A stretch of DNA of 64,000 nucleotides from NCBI RefSeq assembly GCF_014873535.1, contig NZ_JADBEF010000001.1, forward strand, positions 4,712,001 to 4,776,000, in the 5' to 3' direction. How positions within the stretch are numbered: position 1 is the first letter of the stretch; each line of letters starts with the position of its first letter. Under the pieces are notes generated by a model that saw only the letters and a list, made by a program, of their open reading frames with translations, had not been told where the DNA came from and searched no databases. The stretch comes from Nonomuraea africana. GTDB taxonomy: Bacteria > Actinomycetota > Actinomycetes > Streptosporangiales > Streptosporangiaceae. Shown in pieces: positions 23,541 through 32,408 of this stretch. Made by a program: the position numbers and the translations under genes.

Positions 23541-23719
23541 GTGCTGCTCCTTGGTCGTTTCCGTACCAGACAGTCTGTCACTTCGCGCCCCAAAGATCAT
23601 GGGTCGCGACAAGATCCCCCTTTGCCACCCGATTTACCGATACCTGGCAAACCGTAGCGGCTGGCAATGCCTTCTGCACGTGCATTCGCTCTTGCACCTG
23701 CACGAGACTCTGCCCCAGA

Positions 23720-24229
23720 ATGATCACCGTGCAGTCCACCAAACCCCTCGGCCTGTGGACCACGCTCGACTGGTGGCCCCCGGTCGGCTGGTGGCCTGAG
23801 GCGGCGCGCGATCTTCTCGTCCCCGGCACGGCGATCGGCGCGAGCGCCACCTTCGTCCTGCCGCCCTCGGCCGCCTCCGTCCACTCAGCGCGCAGCTTCA
23901 CCCTCGGCACGCTGTCCGGCTGGGGGCTCGGCGAGCTGGCCGACAACATGGAGCTGGTGGTCTCCGAGCTGGCCACCAACGCGCTGCGCCACGGGCTCAC
24001 GCTGGCCGAGGCCAGGCACCACGAGCCGGTGCGCATGTCGCTGGTGCGCGGGGGCGCGCTGGTCACGTGCGCCTTCACCGACCCGGCCGCCTCCGTGCCC
24101 GTGCTGCGCTACCCCGGCCCGCTCGACGTCGGGGGGCTCGGCCTGCACATCGTGGAGTCGCTGAGCATGCGCTGGGGCTGGTCGGCGCTCTCGCCGTACG
24201 GGAAGATCGTCTGGGCCGTTCTCTCCTGA
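23720..24229 (+). CDS. ATP-binding GHKL (anti-sigma-like/SpoIIAB-type) protein
   Basis: 169 residues. Bergerat-fold motifs are visible: N-box ELVVSELATNALRHG and G-box VGGLGLHIVESLSMRWGW. A 40-residue Trp-rich N-terminal extension (LDWWPPVGWWPEAARDLL) precedes the domain. CAGAAT followed at 7 nt by GTG 23729 suggests translation may begin three codons later than the ATG used here. Divergent from the XRE/DUF397 pair. The domain fits a serine kinase or anti-sigma factor acting in the cytoplasm. Confidence 0.88.
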   Translation: MITVQSTKPLGLWTTLDWWPPVGWWPEAARDLLVPGTAIGASATFVLPPSAASVHSARSFTLGTLSGWGLGELADNMELVVSELATNALRHGLTLAEARHHEPVRMSLVRGGALVTCAFTDPAASVPVLRYPGPLDVGGLGLHIVESLSMRWGWSALSPYGKIVWAVLS

Positions 24230-24287
24230 GCGCGAAGCCCGGACACCCGCGCAGCGAGCGCGTATGCTGAGTTCTGCCTCGCATCAC

Positions 24288-24334
24288 ATGAGAAACGTGC
24301 GCCAGCCTCCGAGTCTGGGACGCACGTTTCTCAT
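24288..24334 (+). terminator. Hairpin with 14-bp arms ATGAGAAACGTGCG/CGCACGTTTCTCAT
   Basis: Perfect 14-bp arms at 24288-24301 and 24321-24334 with a 19-nt loop that can itself fold (CCAG with CTGG). It begins 59 nt after the ATPase-fold gene. The arm core AGAAACGTGC/GCACGTTTCT is shared with the hairpin at 21999. I see nothing else in 24335-24408 before the next gene. Confidence 0.7.
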
Positions 24335-24408
24335 TGGTAGTGAGGGCCACGTGGATGGTCAAGGCTCAAGGCGAGTCCCCGCGCGCGACCCACTGAGAGT
24401 GCTGACAG

Positions 24409-26823
24409 ATGGATGATCACCTGCTCGGCTGGCTGCGAACCCTGGACGAAGCGAGGCTCGCCCGCGTCCTTTCCAACCGACCCGATGCCATTGCGGCGCC
24501 ATGGCCCCGCCGGCTCGACACGCTGGCCCAGCGGCTGGGCAACGGCTTCGCCGTCATGGAGGCGATGCGGGCGCTCCCGCTGCCGTGTCTCGAGATCGCC
24601 CAGGCCTGCCTCGTGCTCGGCGACCGCACTCCGCCCGAGCGGCTGGCCGGCTTCCTCGACGCGCCCGTCGCCGTGGTCACCCCCTGGCTCGACGTCCTCT
24701 ACGACCACGCGCTGGCCTGGCCCGACGACGACGGCCGCATCCACCTGGCCGAGGCGGTCTCCCGCTGGTGGGCGGCCCCGCTCGGGCTCGGCGAGCCGCT
24801 CGCCCACTACCTCAACTCCTGGACCGTCAGCAACGACACCCTGCGCGCGCTGGCCCGCAACCTCGGCCTGCCGCCCCACGGCAACAAGCGCCGCACGATC
24901 GCCAAGGTGACCGAGGTGCTCTCCCACGGCGTACGGCTGGCCGCCCTGCTGCGCAACGCCCCCGAGGGCACCGAGCGCCTGCTGGCCGACTTCGCCTGGG
25001 ACGGCCCCGTCCGCGACGTCGACGGCGGCCGGTTCGTGATGCTGGGCACGCCGGAGAAGTGGGCCGCCGACCACGGCCTGCTCTACCGCCCGCGCTGGGA
25101 GATCGCCGAGATGCCGCGCGAGGTCGCGCTGTCGGTGCGCGGCCCCGGCTACCACCCGCCCTTCTCCCCCGAGCCGCCCGAGGTGGCGACGATCCCCGTC
25201 GACCCCGAGGAGGTCGACCACCTGATGACGCTGGCCGCCCCGCACGTCGTCGAGCGCTGCGCGGCCCTGCTCGACAACACCGCCAAGACCCCGCTGCCGC
25301 TGCTGAAGACCGGCGGGGTGGGCGTGCGCGAGGTGCGCAGGGTGGCCAGGGAGACCGGCTGCGACGAGGACGAGACCAGGCTGCTGCTGGAGATCTGCGC
25401 GGTCGCCAGGCTGCTGGCCTGGGACGAGAAGTCGGGCGGCATGGTGCCGACCGAGCGCTTCGACAGGTGGCGGCTCGACGAGGGCTCGGCCAGGCTGCGG
25501 GTGCTGCTGTCGGCCTGGTGGCGCATGGAGCGCTCGTCGCTGCGCAAGGTCGAGGGCAAGTACCTCACCGTCCTCGGCGACGACCAGAGCGGCGCGGCCG
25601 TCGCCCGCGTGCGCAGGGCGGTGCTCGGGGTGCTGTCGCACCTGCCGTCGGGCACCGCCTTCGCCGACAGGGGCAGCCTGGTCCGCAACGCCCACTGGCA
25701 CGCGCCACTGCTCGACCAGGCCCTGCTGACCGACTGCGCGGTGGCGGCGCTGGAGGAGGCCAGGCTGCTCGGCCTGCTGGCCAACGACGCGCTCACCGAC
25801 CTCGGCAGGGCGCTGGCCGGGCTGAGCGCCCACGCCGGCGACGAGAACGACGACACCGTCCCGCTCGTCGAGCACGACCCCGCCCTGGTCGAGGCCTCGA
25901 CCAGGGCATTGGCCAGCGTGCGCAGGAGCGCCCTGTTCGGGCCCGACCTGACCGCGGTGGTCACGGGGCCGCCCTCCAGCGAGCTCGCCGAGCTGCTCGA
26001 CAGGGTGGCCGAGCGCGAGTCGCGCGGAGCGGCCTCGGTGTGGCGCTTCACCACCGAGAGTGTGCGCGGCGCGCTCGACTACGGCTACGACGCCGACGAG
26101 CTGCTGGCCGAGCTGAGCGAGGTGGGCCAGATCCCGCAGCCGCTCGAGTACCTCGTGCGCGACGTGGCGCGCCGGCACGGCGAGGTGACGGTCACGACGG
26201 TGGCGTGCATCGTGCAGGCCTCCGACCCCGCGCTGCTCGCGGAGATCGCCGCGCACCGCCGCCTGTCCAGGCTGGGGCTGCGCCTGCTGGCCCCCACCGT
26301 GCTGGTCAGCTCCGCGCCCGCCGAGCGCACGCTGGCCGCGCTGCGCGAGAACGGCTACGCCCCCGTGCCGATCGCCGACACGGGAGAGATCGCCATCAGG
26401 CGCACCAGAACCGTCGGCCCCGACGACCCGCAGAACGGCAAGCTGATCCTGCTGCCCGGCGGCCAGGTGGCCGAGCTCGAGACCCCTTTTCACGACGGCG
26501 CCTACGTGCTCACCGAGCCGCTGCCCGACCCGCACGAGCACGCCCGCCGCCTGCTGGAGTCGCAGGAGGGTGTCGAGCAGAACGGCCGCACCTGGGCGAT
26601 CATCGGCAGGAACGCGACCAGGCTGCCGACCGCCCAGCAGTCACTGCTGGGGTTCGTGGTCGACCGCGGGGTGCGGGCGGGCATCACGCTGACCGACGGG
26701 ATCACCGCGACGATAAGCCACGGCGAGCTGCGCGGCGGCACCCTCGACGCCTGGTGCGAGGAGGCGGGCGACTACCTCGAGTTCCCGCTGTCCGAGATCG
26801 TCGAGGTCAGGGGAGCTTACTAG
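24409..26823 (+). CDS. Helicase-associated (XPB/Ssl2-like N-terminal) domain protein
   Basis: 804 residues. The sequence contains a Helicase_C_3-like region near the middle (LTAVVTGPPSSELAELLDRVAERESRGAASVWRFTTESVRGALDYGYDADELLAELS, then IPQPLEYLVRDVARRHGEVTV). No Walker A or DEAD-type motif is present, so it is not itself a helicase. Family members usually lie near an XPB-type DNA helicase, which is not in this window. Role possibly in DNA repair; unproven. The 3' end overlaps the convergent siderophore-binding gene by 17 nt. Confidence 0.8.
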   Translation: MDDHLLGWLRTLDEARLARVLSNRPDAIAAPWPRRLDTLAQRLGNGFAVMEAMRALPLPCLEIAQACLVLGDRTPPERLAGFLDAPVAVVTPWLDVLYDHALAWPDDDGRIHLAEAVSRWWAAPLGLGEPLAHYLNSWTVSNDTLRALARNLGLPPHGNKRRTIAKVTEVLSHGVRLAALLRNAPEGTERLLADFAWDGPVRDVDGGRFVMLGTPEKWAADHGLLYRPRWEIAEMPREVALSVRGPGYHPPFSPEPPEVATIPVDPEEVDHLMTLAAPHVVERCAALLDNTAKTPLPLLKTGGVGVREVRRVARETGCDEDETRLLLEICAVARLLAWDEKSGGMVPTERFDRWRLDEGSARLRVLLSAWWRMERSSLRKVEGKYLTVLGDDQSGAAVARVRRAVLGVLSHLPSGTAFADRGSLVRNAHWHAPLLDQALLTDCAVAALEEARLLGLLANDALTDLGRALAGLSAHAGDENDDTVPLVEHDPALVEASTRALASVRRSALFGPDLTAVVTGPPSSELAELLDRVAERESRGAASVWRFTTESVRGALDYGYDADELLAELSEVGQIPQPLEYLVRDVARRHGEVTVTTVACIVQASDPALLAEIAAHRRLSRLGLRLLAPTVLVSSAPAERTLAALRENGYAPVPIADTGEIAIRRTRTVGPDDPQNGKLILLPGGQVAELETPFHDGAYVLTEPLPDPHEHARRLLESQEGVEQNGRTWAIIGRNATRLPTAQQSLLGFVVDRGVRAGITLTDGITATISHGELRGGTLDAWCEEAGDYLEFPLSEIVEVRGAY

Positions 26824-27817
26824 CCTTCTGGAGGTTGGCGACCAGGCCCTCGAGCAGGTCCGCCCACTTCTGGTAGCTGTAGGGAGTCTCCACCCACATC
26901 GGGTAGACCTGGCCCTTGGCCACGGCGGGAAGCTTCGCGAAGGTCGGCTTCTTCATCATCTCCTCCAGGCCGAGAGCCTGGGTCCTGCTGTCGAACAGCA
27001 CGACGTCCGCCTCGTACTTGTCGGCGTTCTCCCAGCTCAGCGACTCGAAGTAGCCCTGGGCGTCGACCTTCGGCTTGACGATGTCGAGCCCGGCGTCGCT
27101 CAGCAGCTTGAAGTCGGGGACCATCTCGGGCGTCGAGACGTACATAGCGTCGGGGCTGCCGGAGACCAGCTCGATCGTCAGGCCCTTCGCCGCGAGCTTC
27201 TTGAGCTCCGCCAGCGCCGCCTCGTAGCGGGCCTTGGCCTGGGTGATCTCGGGGGCGTCGAGGTCGGCGCCCAGCTTGGCGGCCAGCTCACCGTATTTGG
27301 TGATGACCTCTGTGGCGTTCCTGCCGGTGAGCATGACGCCCGCGGTCGGGGCGACCTTCTCGATGGTGTCCTTCGACTTGGCCGGCACGTACCAGAGCTC
27401 GTCCTTCAGGTACATGCTGCTGACCAGGAGCTCGGGCTGCAGGCCGATGTACTGCTCGACGTTGAACTCGTCCCACACGTTGCCCAGGCCCTGGACCTTG
27501 GTGATGTCCACGTTGCCGACCTGGGGGTCGGTCTTGCCGTTCTCGAGCTTGTGCGGGCCGAAGACGGCGATGGGGCGTACGCCGAAGTCCCAGAGGGCGG
27601 CGGCCGAACCGACCTGCGCGACGATCTTGACGGGCGTCTTCGGCAGGTCGATCTTCTTGCCGCGGTCGTCGGTGTAGGAGAAGGGGGTGGCGGCGGCACT
27701 CGTCTGCGCGGCGGGCGCGGCGGGCGCGGACGCCGGCTCCCCGCCGCAGGCGGCGAGGGCCAGGAGGGCGCCCAGGCCGGCGGCCGCCGCGAGGAATCCC
27801 CTGCGGGATACAGACAT
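26807..27817 (-). CDS. Iron-siderophore ABC transporter substrate-binding lipoprotein 1
   Basis: 336 residues. RBS AGGAG is 6 nt before ATG 27817. The N-terminus MSVSRRGFLAAAAGLGALLALAACGG has paired arginines and a lipobox (LAAC), so Tat-dependent lipoprotein export is likely. Periplasmic_binding_2-type domain with TPVKIVAQVGSAAALWDFGVRPIAVFGPHK, VWDEFNVEQYIGLQPELLVSS and YFESLSWENADKYEADVVLFD. An iron box overlaps the leader. It is strongly similar to the protein encoded at 27860 and therefore a tandem paralogue. Confidence 0.9.
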   Translation of the reverse strand: MSVSRRGFLAAAAGLGALLALAACGGEPASAPAAPAAQTSAAATPFSYTDDRGKKIDLPKTPVKIVAQVGSAAALWDFGVRPIAVFGPHKLENGKTDPQVGNVDITKVQGLGNVWDEFNVEQYIGLQPELLVSSMYLKDELWYVPAKSKDTIEKVAPTAGVMLTGRNATEVITKYGELAAKLGADLDAPEITQAKARYEAALAELKKLAAKGLTIELVSGSPDAMYVSTPEMVPDFKLLSDAGLDIVKPKVDAQGYFESLSWENADKYEADVVLFDSRTQALGLEEMMKKPTFAKLPAVAKGQVYPMWVETPYSYQKWADLLEGLVANLQKASKLP

Positions 27818-27827
27818 CTGGCACTCC

Positions 27828-27846
27828 TAAGGTGAGGCTTACCTAA
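27828..27846 (-). promoter_or_regulatory. Iron box (IdeR/DmdR1-type operator)
   Basis: TAAGGTGAGGCTTACCTAA at 27828-27846 agrees with the IdeR consensus TTAGGTTAGGCTAACCTAA at 16 of 19 positions. A weaker copy, TTAGCTTAGCCTTACCTTT (27860-27878), overlaps the end of the upstream gene. Iron-loaded repressor binding here would shut off the gene at 26807. Confidence 0.85.
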
Positions 27847-27859
27847 AACGGACTGGCGG

Positions 27860-28792
27860 TTAGCTTAGCCTTACCTTTTCCAGGTTCGCCGCCAGCTCCT
27901 CCAGCAGGGCCGCGTAGCCCTGGTAGCTGAAGCGCATCTCGGCCCGCCACGGGTACACCTGCGCCTCCTTCGGCCAGGTCGGCTTCGCGATCACCTCCGA
28001 GGCCTGCATCGACTGCGCGCGGGCGTCGAGGAAGATCGCGTCGGCCTGGTACTTGTCGACGTTCTCCCAGCTGAGCGTCTCGAAGTAGCCGTCAGGCCGG
28101 TCGGGGACGACGATGTCGAGCCCCTTGGCCAGCAGGTACTTCAGGTCGGGGAACCTCCGCGGGTCGCACACCCAGAACTGGTCGGGCGACGCGGCGCAGA
28201 ACAGCACCTTCGGCCCCACCGCCTTGGCGAGCGTCCGCTCCGCCGCCACGAACCTCGCCCTGGCCCGCTCCTGGGCGGCGCCACCGAGCGCGACGGCCAG
28301 TTGCTCGTAGCGCCTGATCAGCTCGTCGCCCGCCCGGTTCTCCTGCTGGATGCCGATCGTGGGAGCCACCTGCTCGATCGCGGCGCTCGACTTGGCGGGC
28401 ACGTACCACAGCTCGTTCTTGCGGTACATCCCGGCGATCAGCACCTCGGGCCGCAGCGCGATGTACTGCTCGACGTTGAACTCGTCCCACGCGTTGCCGA
28501 TCGAGGTGACCTTGGTGACGTCGATGTCGCCCGCCTCGGGATCCTTGGTGCCGTCCTTGAGGCGGTGCGGGCCGAAGACCGCCGTCGGGCGCACGCCGAA
28601 GTCCCACAGCGTCGCCGCGGCGCTGACCTGGGCGACCACCCTGGTCGGCCGCGCCGCCAGGTCGATCTTCCTCCCGCGGTCGTCGGTGAAGGACCACGCG
28701 CCCTTGGCGGCGGCGGGCGTCGCGCGCGACTCGGCTCCGCAGGCCGTGGCCGCGAGCACGAGGCCCAGGAAGCCCCTCCTGGATACCGACAT
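27860..28792 (-). CDS. Iron-siderophore ABC transporter substrate-binding protein 2
   Basis: 310 residues from ATG 28792, with AGGAGG 4 nt upstream; an in-frame upstream codon would include the iron box. MSVSRRGFLGLVLAATACGAE gives a twin-Arg lipoprotein signal like its neighbour's. Domain motifs match the paralogue at 26807: SFTDDRGRKIDL, LWDFGVRPTAVFGPH, AWDEFNVEQYIALRPE, LWYVPAKS and YFETLSWENVDKYQAD. It is divergent from the permease/ATPase operon, sharing a regulatory region with two iron boxes. The two receptors may present different siderophores to one permease. Confidence 0.9.
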   Translation of the reverse strand: MSVSRRGFLGLVLAATACGAESRATPAAAKGAWSFTDDRGRKIDLAARPTRVVAQVSAAATLWDFGVRPTAVFGPHRLKDGTKDPEAGDIDVTKVTSIGNAWDEFNVEQYIALRPEVLIAGMYRKNELWYVPAKSSAAIEQVAPTIGIQQENRAGDELIRRYEQLAVALGGAAQERARARFVAAERTLAKAVGPKVLFCAASPDQFWVCDPRRFPDLKYLLAKGLDIVVPDRPDGYFETLSWENVDKYQADAIFLDARAQSMQASEVIAKPTWPKEAQVYPWRAEMRFSYQGYAALLEELAANLEKVRLS

Positions 28793-28801
28793 AACGCCTC
28801 C

Positions 28802-28850
28802 TAAGGCTAGGCTTACCTCATTCATGAATTGTTAGATTAGCCTTGCCTAA
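28802..28850. promoter_or_regulatory. Two iron boxes in divergent siderophore promoter region
   Basis: TAAGGCTAGGCTTACCTCA (28802-28820) matches the IdeR consensus at 15 of 19 positions and lies just before the minus-strand gene. TTAGATTAGCCTTGCCTAA (28832-28850) matches at 15 of 19 (16 of 19 on the opposite strand) and lies 21 nt before the plus-strand permease gene. Confidence 0.85.
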
Positions 28851-28871
28851 CCCTTTACGACGAGAGGGACC

Positions 28872-29930
28872 ATGACCGCGCCTCCCCTGGCGGGCCGCTC
28901 CGCGAAGACGGAGCCCGCCGCCGCCACACGGGGCCGCTCCGCCGTACTGGCGGCGGGGCTGCTCGCCGCGCTCGGCCTGCTCGTGCTGGTCGCTCTGCTG
29001 AGTGTCGCGCTCGGCGCGCGCTCGGTGCCGCTCTCGACCGTCTTCGGCGCGTTCACCGCGCCCGACGGCTCCAGCGACCACACCGTGATCCGCGAGCTGC
29101 GGGTACCGCGCACGATCCTCGGACTCGGCGTCGGGGCCGCGCTCGGCCTGGCGGGGGCGCTCATGCAGAGCCTGACCCGCAACCCGCTGGCCGATCCCGG
29201 GTTGCTCGGCATCAACCAGGGGGCCGCGCTCGGCGCGACGGTCGCCATCGGGCTGCTCGGGCTCACCAACCCGGCCGTCTACGTGTGGTTCGCCTTCGGC
29301 GGCGCCGCGCTGGCCTCGGCGCTGGCCTACGCGCTCGGCTCGGCCGCGCGCTCCGGCGCCTCCCCCGTACGGCTGGCGCTGGCGGGCGTGGCGCTCGGCA
29401 TGGTCTTCACCGCCGTCTCCTCGGCGATCCTGCGCATGGACTCCCAGGCGTTCGACCGGATGCGGTTCTGGCTCACGGGCTCGCTGGCCGCGCAAACCAA
29501 CGACGTGATCATGCGGCTGGTGCCGTTCATGGCGGCCGGGATCGTGCTCGGGCTGCTGCTGGCCAAGCCGCTCAACGCGCTGGCGCTGGGCGAGGAGGCG
29601 GGCAGGGCGCTGGGCGTGGCCGTCGGGCGCACCAGGGTGCTCACCGCCATCGCGGTGACGCTGCTGTGCGGCGCGGCCACGGCGGGCGCGGGTCCCCTGT
29701 GGTTCGTCGGGCTGGCGGTGCCGCACGCCGTCAGGGCGGTCGTGGGGCCCGACCAGCGGTGGCTGCTGCCGTACGCGGCGGTGCTGGCGCCGGTGCTGCT
29801 GCTCGGCGCGGACATCGTGGGGCGCGTCATCGCGCCCCCCGGAGAGGTGCAGGTGGGCATCATGTGCGCGGTGGTCGGCGCGCCGGTCTTCATCCTGCTT
29901 GCCAGGCGCAGGAGGTTGGCCGCGCTATGA
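28872..29930 (+). CDS. Iron-siderophore ABC transporter permease (FecCD family), first
   Basis: 352 residues. GAGAGGGA precedes ATG 28872. About nine to ten transmembrane helices follow a 22-residue hydrophilic N-terminus. Motifs include ELRVPRTILGLGVGAALGLAGALMQSLTRNPLADPGLLGINQGAALG and TAGAGPLWFVGLAVPHAVRAVVGPDQRW. It overlaps the next permease by 4 nt (ATGA) and is expected to form a heterodimeric channel with it. Confidence 0.93.
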   Translation: MTAPPLAGRSAKTEPAAATRGRSAVLAAGLLAALGLLVLVALLSVALGARSVPLSTVFGAFTAPDGSSDHTVIRELRVPRTILGLGVGAALGLAGALMQSLTRNPLADPGLLGINQGAALGATVAIGLLGLTNPAVYVWFAFGGAALASALAYALGSAARSGASPVRLALAGVALGMVFTAVSSAILRMDSQAFDRMRFWLTGSLAAQTNDVIMRLVPFMAAGIVLGLLLAKPLNALALGEEAGRALGVAVGRTRVLTAIAVTLLCGAATAGAGPLWFVGLAVPHAVRAVVGPDQRWLLPYAAVLAPVLLLGADIVGRVIAPPGEVQVGIMCAVVGAPVFILLARRRRLAAL

Positions 29931-30940
29931 CCACTCCTGTCAGGATCGGCCCCTACTCGATGCGGCCGTCCCCCCGGGCGTTCGTGGTGAGCCTCGTGCT
30001 GGTGGCGGCCGCGGTCGGGGCCGCGCTGGTGGCGGTCACCACCGGCGAGTTCACCGTGCCCGTCGGCGACATCGTCACCGCCCTGTTCGGGCAGGGCACG
30101 CCGGTGGCCGAACTGATCGTGAGCGAGCTCCGTGCGCCGCGCGTGGTCACGGGACTCGCCGTGGGCGCCGCCTTCGGGCTGAGCGGGGCGATCTTCCAGA
30201 GCCTCACCCGCAACCCGCTCGGCAGCCCCGACTTCATCGGGTTCACCGCGGGGGCGGCCACCGGCGGCGTGCTCGCCGTGGTGATGGGCGGTACGGCGGT
30301 GCAGATCGCCGCGGGCTCGATGCTCGGCTGCGTGATCTCGGCGATCCTCGTCTACGCGCTCGCCTTCCGCAGGGGCGTGCAGGGCTACCGCCTCGTCCTG
30401 GTCGGCATCGGCGTCAACGCCGTCCTGCTGGCCGCCGACTCCTACCTGCTGACCAAGGCCGACATCAACGACGCGGCCAACGCCGGCGCCTGGCTCAACG
30501 GCAGCCTCAGCGGCCGCGGATGGGATCACGCCATCCCCGTCGCGATCGCGCTGGCCGTGCTCGTCCCGGTGTGCTGCTACGTCTCCAGGCCGCTGCGGAT
30601 GATGGAGATGGGCGACGACGCGGCGCGGGCGGTCGGCATCAGGGTCGAGCCCGTGCGGGCGGCGGCGATCGTGGCGGGCGTGCTGCTGTGCGGCGTTGCC
30701 ACGGCGGCGGCCGGTCCCGTGATGTTCGTCGCGATGGCCGCGCCCCAGCTGGCCAGACGGCTGACCCGCTCCCCCGGCGTGACGCTGATCGCCTCCGCGC
30801 TCACCGGCGCGGTGCTGCTGACCGCCGCCGACCTGGCCGCCCAGCGGCTGCTGGCCCCCACCCAGCTCCCCGTCGGGGTGCTGACGGCCGCCATCGGCGG
30901 CATCTACCTGGCTCTGCTGCTGCGAAAGGACCGCCGCTGA
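29927..30940 (+). CDS. Iron-siderophore ABC transporter permease (FecCD family), second
   Basis: 337 residues. Motifs ELRAPRVVTGLAVGAAFGLSGAIFQSLTRNPLGSPDFIGFTAGAATGG, LVGIGVNAVLLAADSYLL and TAAAGPVMFVAMAAPQLARRLTRSPG place it with FepG-type subunits. The start overlaps the first permease and the stop overlaps the ATPase start (TGATG), so the three are translated from one mRNA. Confidence 0.93.
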   Translation: MTTPVRIGPYSMRPSPRAFVVSLVLVAAAVGAALVAVTTGEFTVPVGDIVTALFGQGTPVAELIVSELRAPRVVTGLAVGAAFGLSGAIFQSLTRNPLGSPDFIGFTAGAATGGVLAVVMGGTAVQIAAGSMLGCVISAILVYALAFRRGVQGYRLVLVGIGVNAVLLAADSYLLTKADINDAANAGAWLNGSLSGRGWDHAIPVAIALAVLVPVCCYVSRPLRMMEMGDDAARAVGIRVEPVRAAAIVAGVLLCGVATAAAGPVMFVAMAAPQLARRLTRSPGVTLIASALTGAVLLTAADLAAQRLLAPTQLPVGVLTAAIGGIYLALLLRKDRR

Positions 30941-31740
30941 TGGCTCGTCTGACCGGCTCCGACCTCACCCTCGCCTACGAGCAGCGGGTCGTGGCGACGT
31001 CGTTGAACGTGGAGATCCCCGACGGGTCCTTCACGGTGATCATCGGCCCGAACGCCTGCGGGAAGTCGACGTTGCTGCGCGCCCTGGCCAGGATGCTCAA
31101 GCCCAGGACGGGAGCGGTGCACCTGGACGGAAGCCTGATCACCTCGCTGCCCTCCAAGGAGGTGGCGCGCAGGCTCGGGCTGCTCCCCCAGACCTCCATC
31201 GTCCCCGACGGCATCACGGTGGTGGACCTGGTGGCCAGGGGACGCTACCCCCACCAGCGGCTGATGCGGCAGTGGTCGAAGGCGGACGAGGTGGCCGTGG
31301 CGTCGGCGATGGCGGCCACCGACGTCACGTCGCTGTCGGAGCGGATCGTGGACGAGCTGTCGGGCGGCCAGCGTCAGCGGGTGTGGCTGGCGATGGCGCT
31401 GGCCCAGGAGACACCCATCCTCCTGCTGGACGAGCCCACCACCTACCTGGACATCTCCCACCAGATCGAGGTGCTGGACCTGTGCGCCGACCTGCACGAG
31501 GAGGGCCGGACCATGGTGGCGGTGCTGCACGACCTGAACCAGGCCTGCAGGTACGCCACGCACCTGATCGTGATGCGCGACGGCGTGCTGGTGGCCGAGG
31601 GGGAGCCGGCCTCGGTGATGACGCCCTCGCTGGTCGAACAGGTCTTCGACCTGCGCTGCGAGATCATCACCGATCCGCAGTCGGGCACCCCGTTGATCGT
31701 CCCTGAAGCCCGTCGCGCCCGCACGCCGGTCGCCCACTAG
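30940..31740 (+). CDS. Iron-siderophore ABC transporter ATP-binding protein
   Basis: 266 residues. AAAGGA lies 9 nt upstream of the ATG. Walker A is GPNACGKST (Cys in place of the usual Gly), Q-loop LLPQTS, signature ELSGGQRQRVWLAMAL, Walker B ILLLDEPTTYLD, and switch His VLHDLNQACRYATHLIVMRDG, which is the FepC-type pattern. It powers uptake through the two permeases. The 3' end overlaps the convergent TetR gene by 4 nt. Confidence 0.93.
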   Translation: MARLTGSDLTLAYEQRVVATSLNVEIPDGSFTVIIGPNACGKSTLLRALARMLKPRTGAVHLDGSLITSLPSKEVARRLGLLPQTSIVPDGITVVDLVARGRYPHQRLMRQWSKADEVAVASAMAATDVTSLSERIVDELSGGQRQRVWLAMALAQETPILLLDEPTTYLDISHQIEVLDLCADLHEEGRTMVAVLHDLNQACRYATHLIVMRDGVLVAEGEPASVMTPSLVEQVFDLRCEIITDPQSGTPLIVPEARRARTPVAH

Positions 31741-32408
31741 CCGCACGGCCTCGACAGACGGCAGACGGCCAGGGCGGCCGTGGCGAGGGCGGCTCTGGCC
31801 CGCTGCTCGCCGTACCTGTCCTTGAGCGCGGCGGCCACCTCCCCTGCCAGGCCCGCGAGGACGGCATGCGCCAGCACCTCCGCGTCCTCACCCGGCAGCG
31901 CCACCGTCAGCAGGATCGTCACGTGCCGGTGCCAGAAGGCGTAGGAGCCGATGCGGTAGCGGGCCCCCGTGCTGGCGGTCTCCGACATCCGCACCAGGTC
32001 GAGGTGGGCGAACAGGTAGTCGAGGTAGGCCTCGACGAACGCCGCCAGCCGTTCGGCGAGGGCGGCGCCGGCCTGGCGCGCGTCCGCTGACGGGCCCAGC
32101 GGCGGCGGGCCTGTCAGGATGCGCTCCTGCAGGTCGCGCTCGCGGGCGTCGAGCAGCGCCACGGCCAGGCCCGACTTGTCGCCGAACCGGCGGAACAGCG
32201 TCCCCTTCCCCACTCCCGCCGCCGCGGCGATCGCGTCCATGGAGACCGCCTCCATCCCCTTGGCCGCGAACAGAGCGGCCGCGGCGGCCAGGACCTTCTC
32301 GCGGTTGCGCGCCGCGTCGGCGCGCTCCTGCGGCGGGCGGGTGCGCAGGATCTCCAGCGCCTCACTTGACGAACCGGACTGCGGTCCGGTAATTTCCGTG
32401 CCATCCAC
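31737..32408 (-). CDS. TetR family repressor
   Basis: 223 residues from GTG 32408, which follows TACAGT by 7 nt (leaderless). The helix-turn-helix is NREKVLAAAAALFAAKGMEAVSMDAIAAAAGVGKGTLFRRFGDKSGL at about 35-80, followed by an all-helical ligand domain. It is divergent from the rhodanese gene. Two related palindromes lie in its promoter and just inside its coding sequence, so it is probably autoregulated and controls the rhodanese. Confidence 0.92.
   Translation of the reverse strand: MDGTEITGPQSGSSSEALEILRTRPPQERADAARNREKVLAAAAALFAAKGMEAVSMDAIAAAAGVGKGTLFRRFGDKSGLAVALLDARERDLQERILTGPPPLGPSADARQAGAALAERLAAFVEAYLDYLFAHLDLVRMSETASTGARYRIGSYAFWHRHVTILLTVALPGEDAEVLAHAVLAGLAGEVAAALKDRYGEQRARAALATAALAVCRLSRPCG

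Noticed and set aside
24331..26541. 736-codon minus-strand frame
   Set aside because: Antisense shadow of the helicase-associated gene; low-complexity composition and no family motifs.
26807..31740. Siderophore biosynthesis cluster
   Set aside because: Only uptake genes are present; no NRPS or NIS synthetase.
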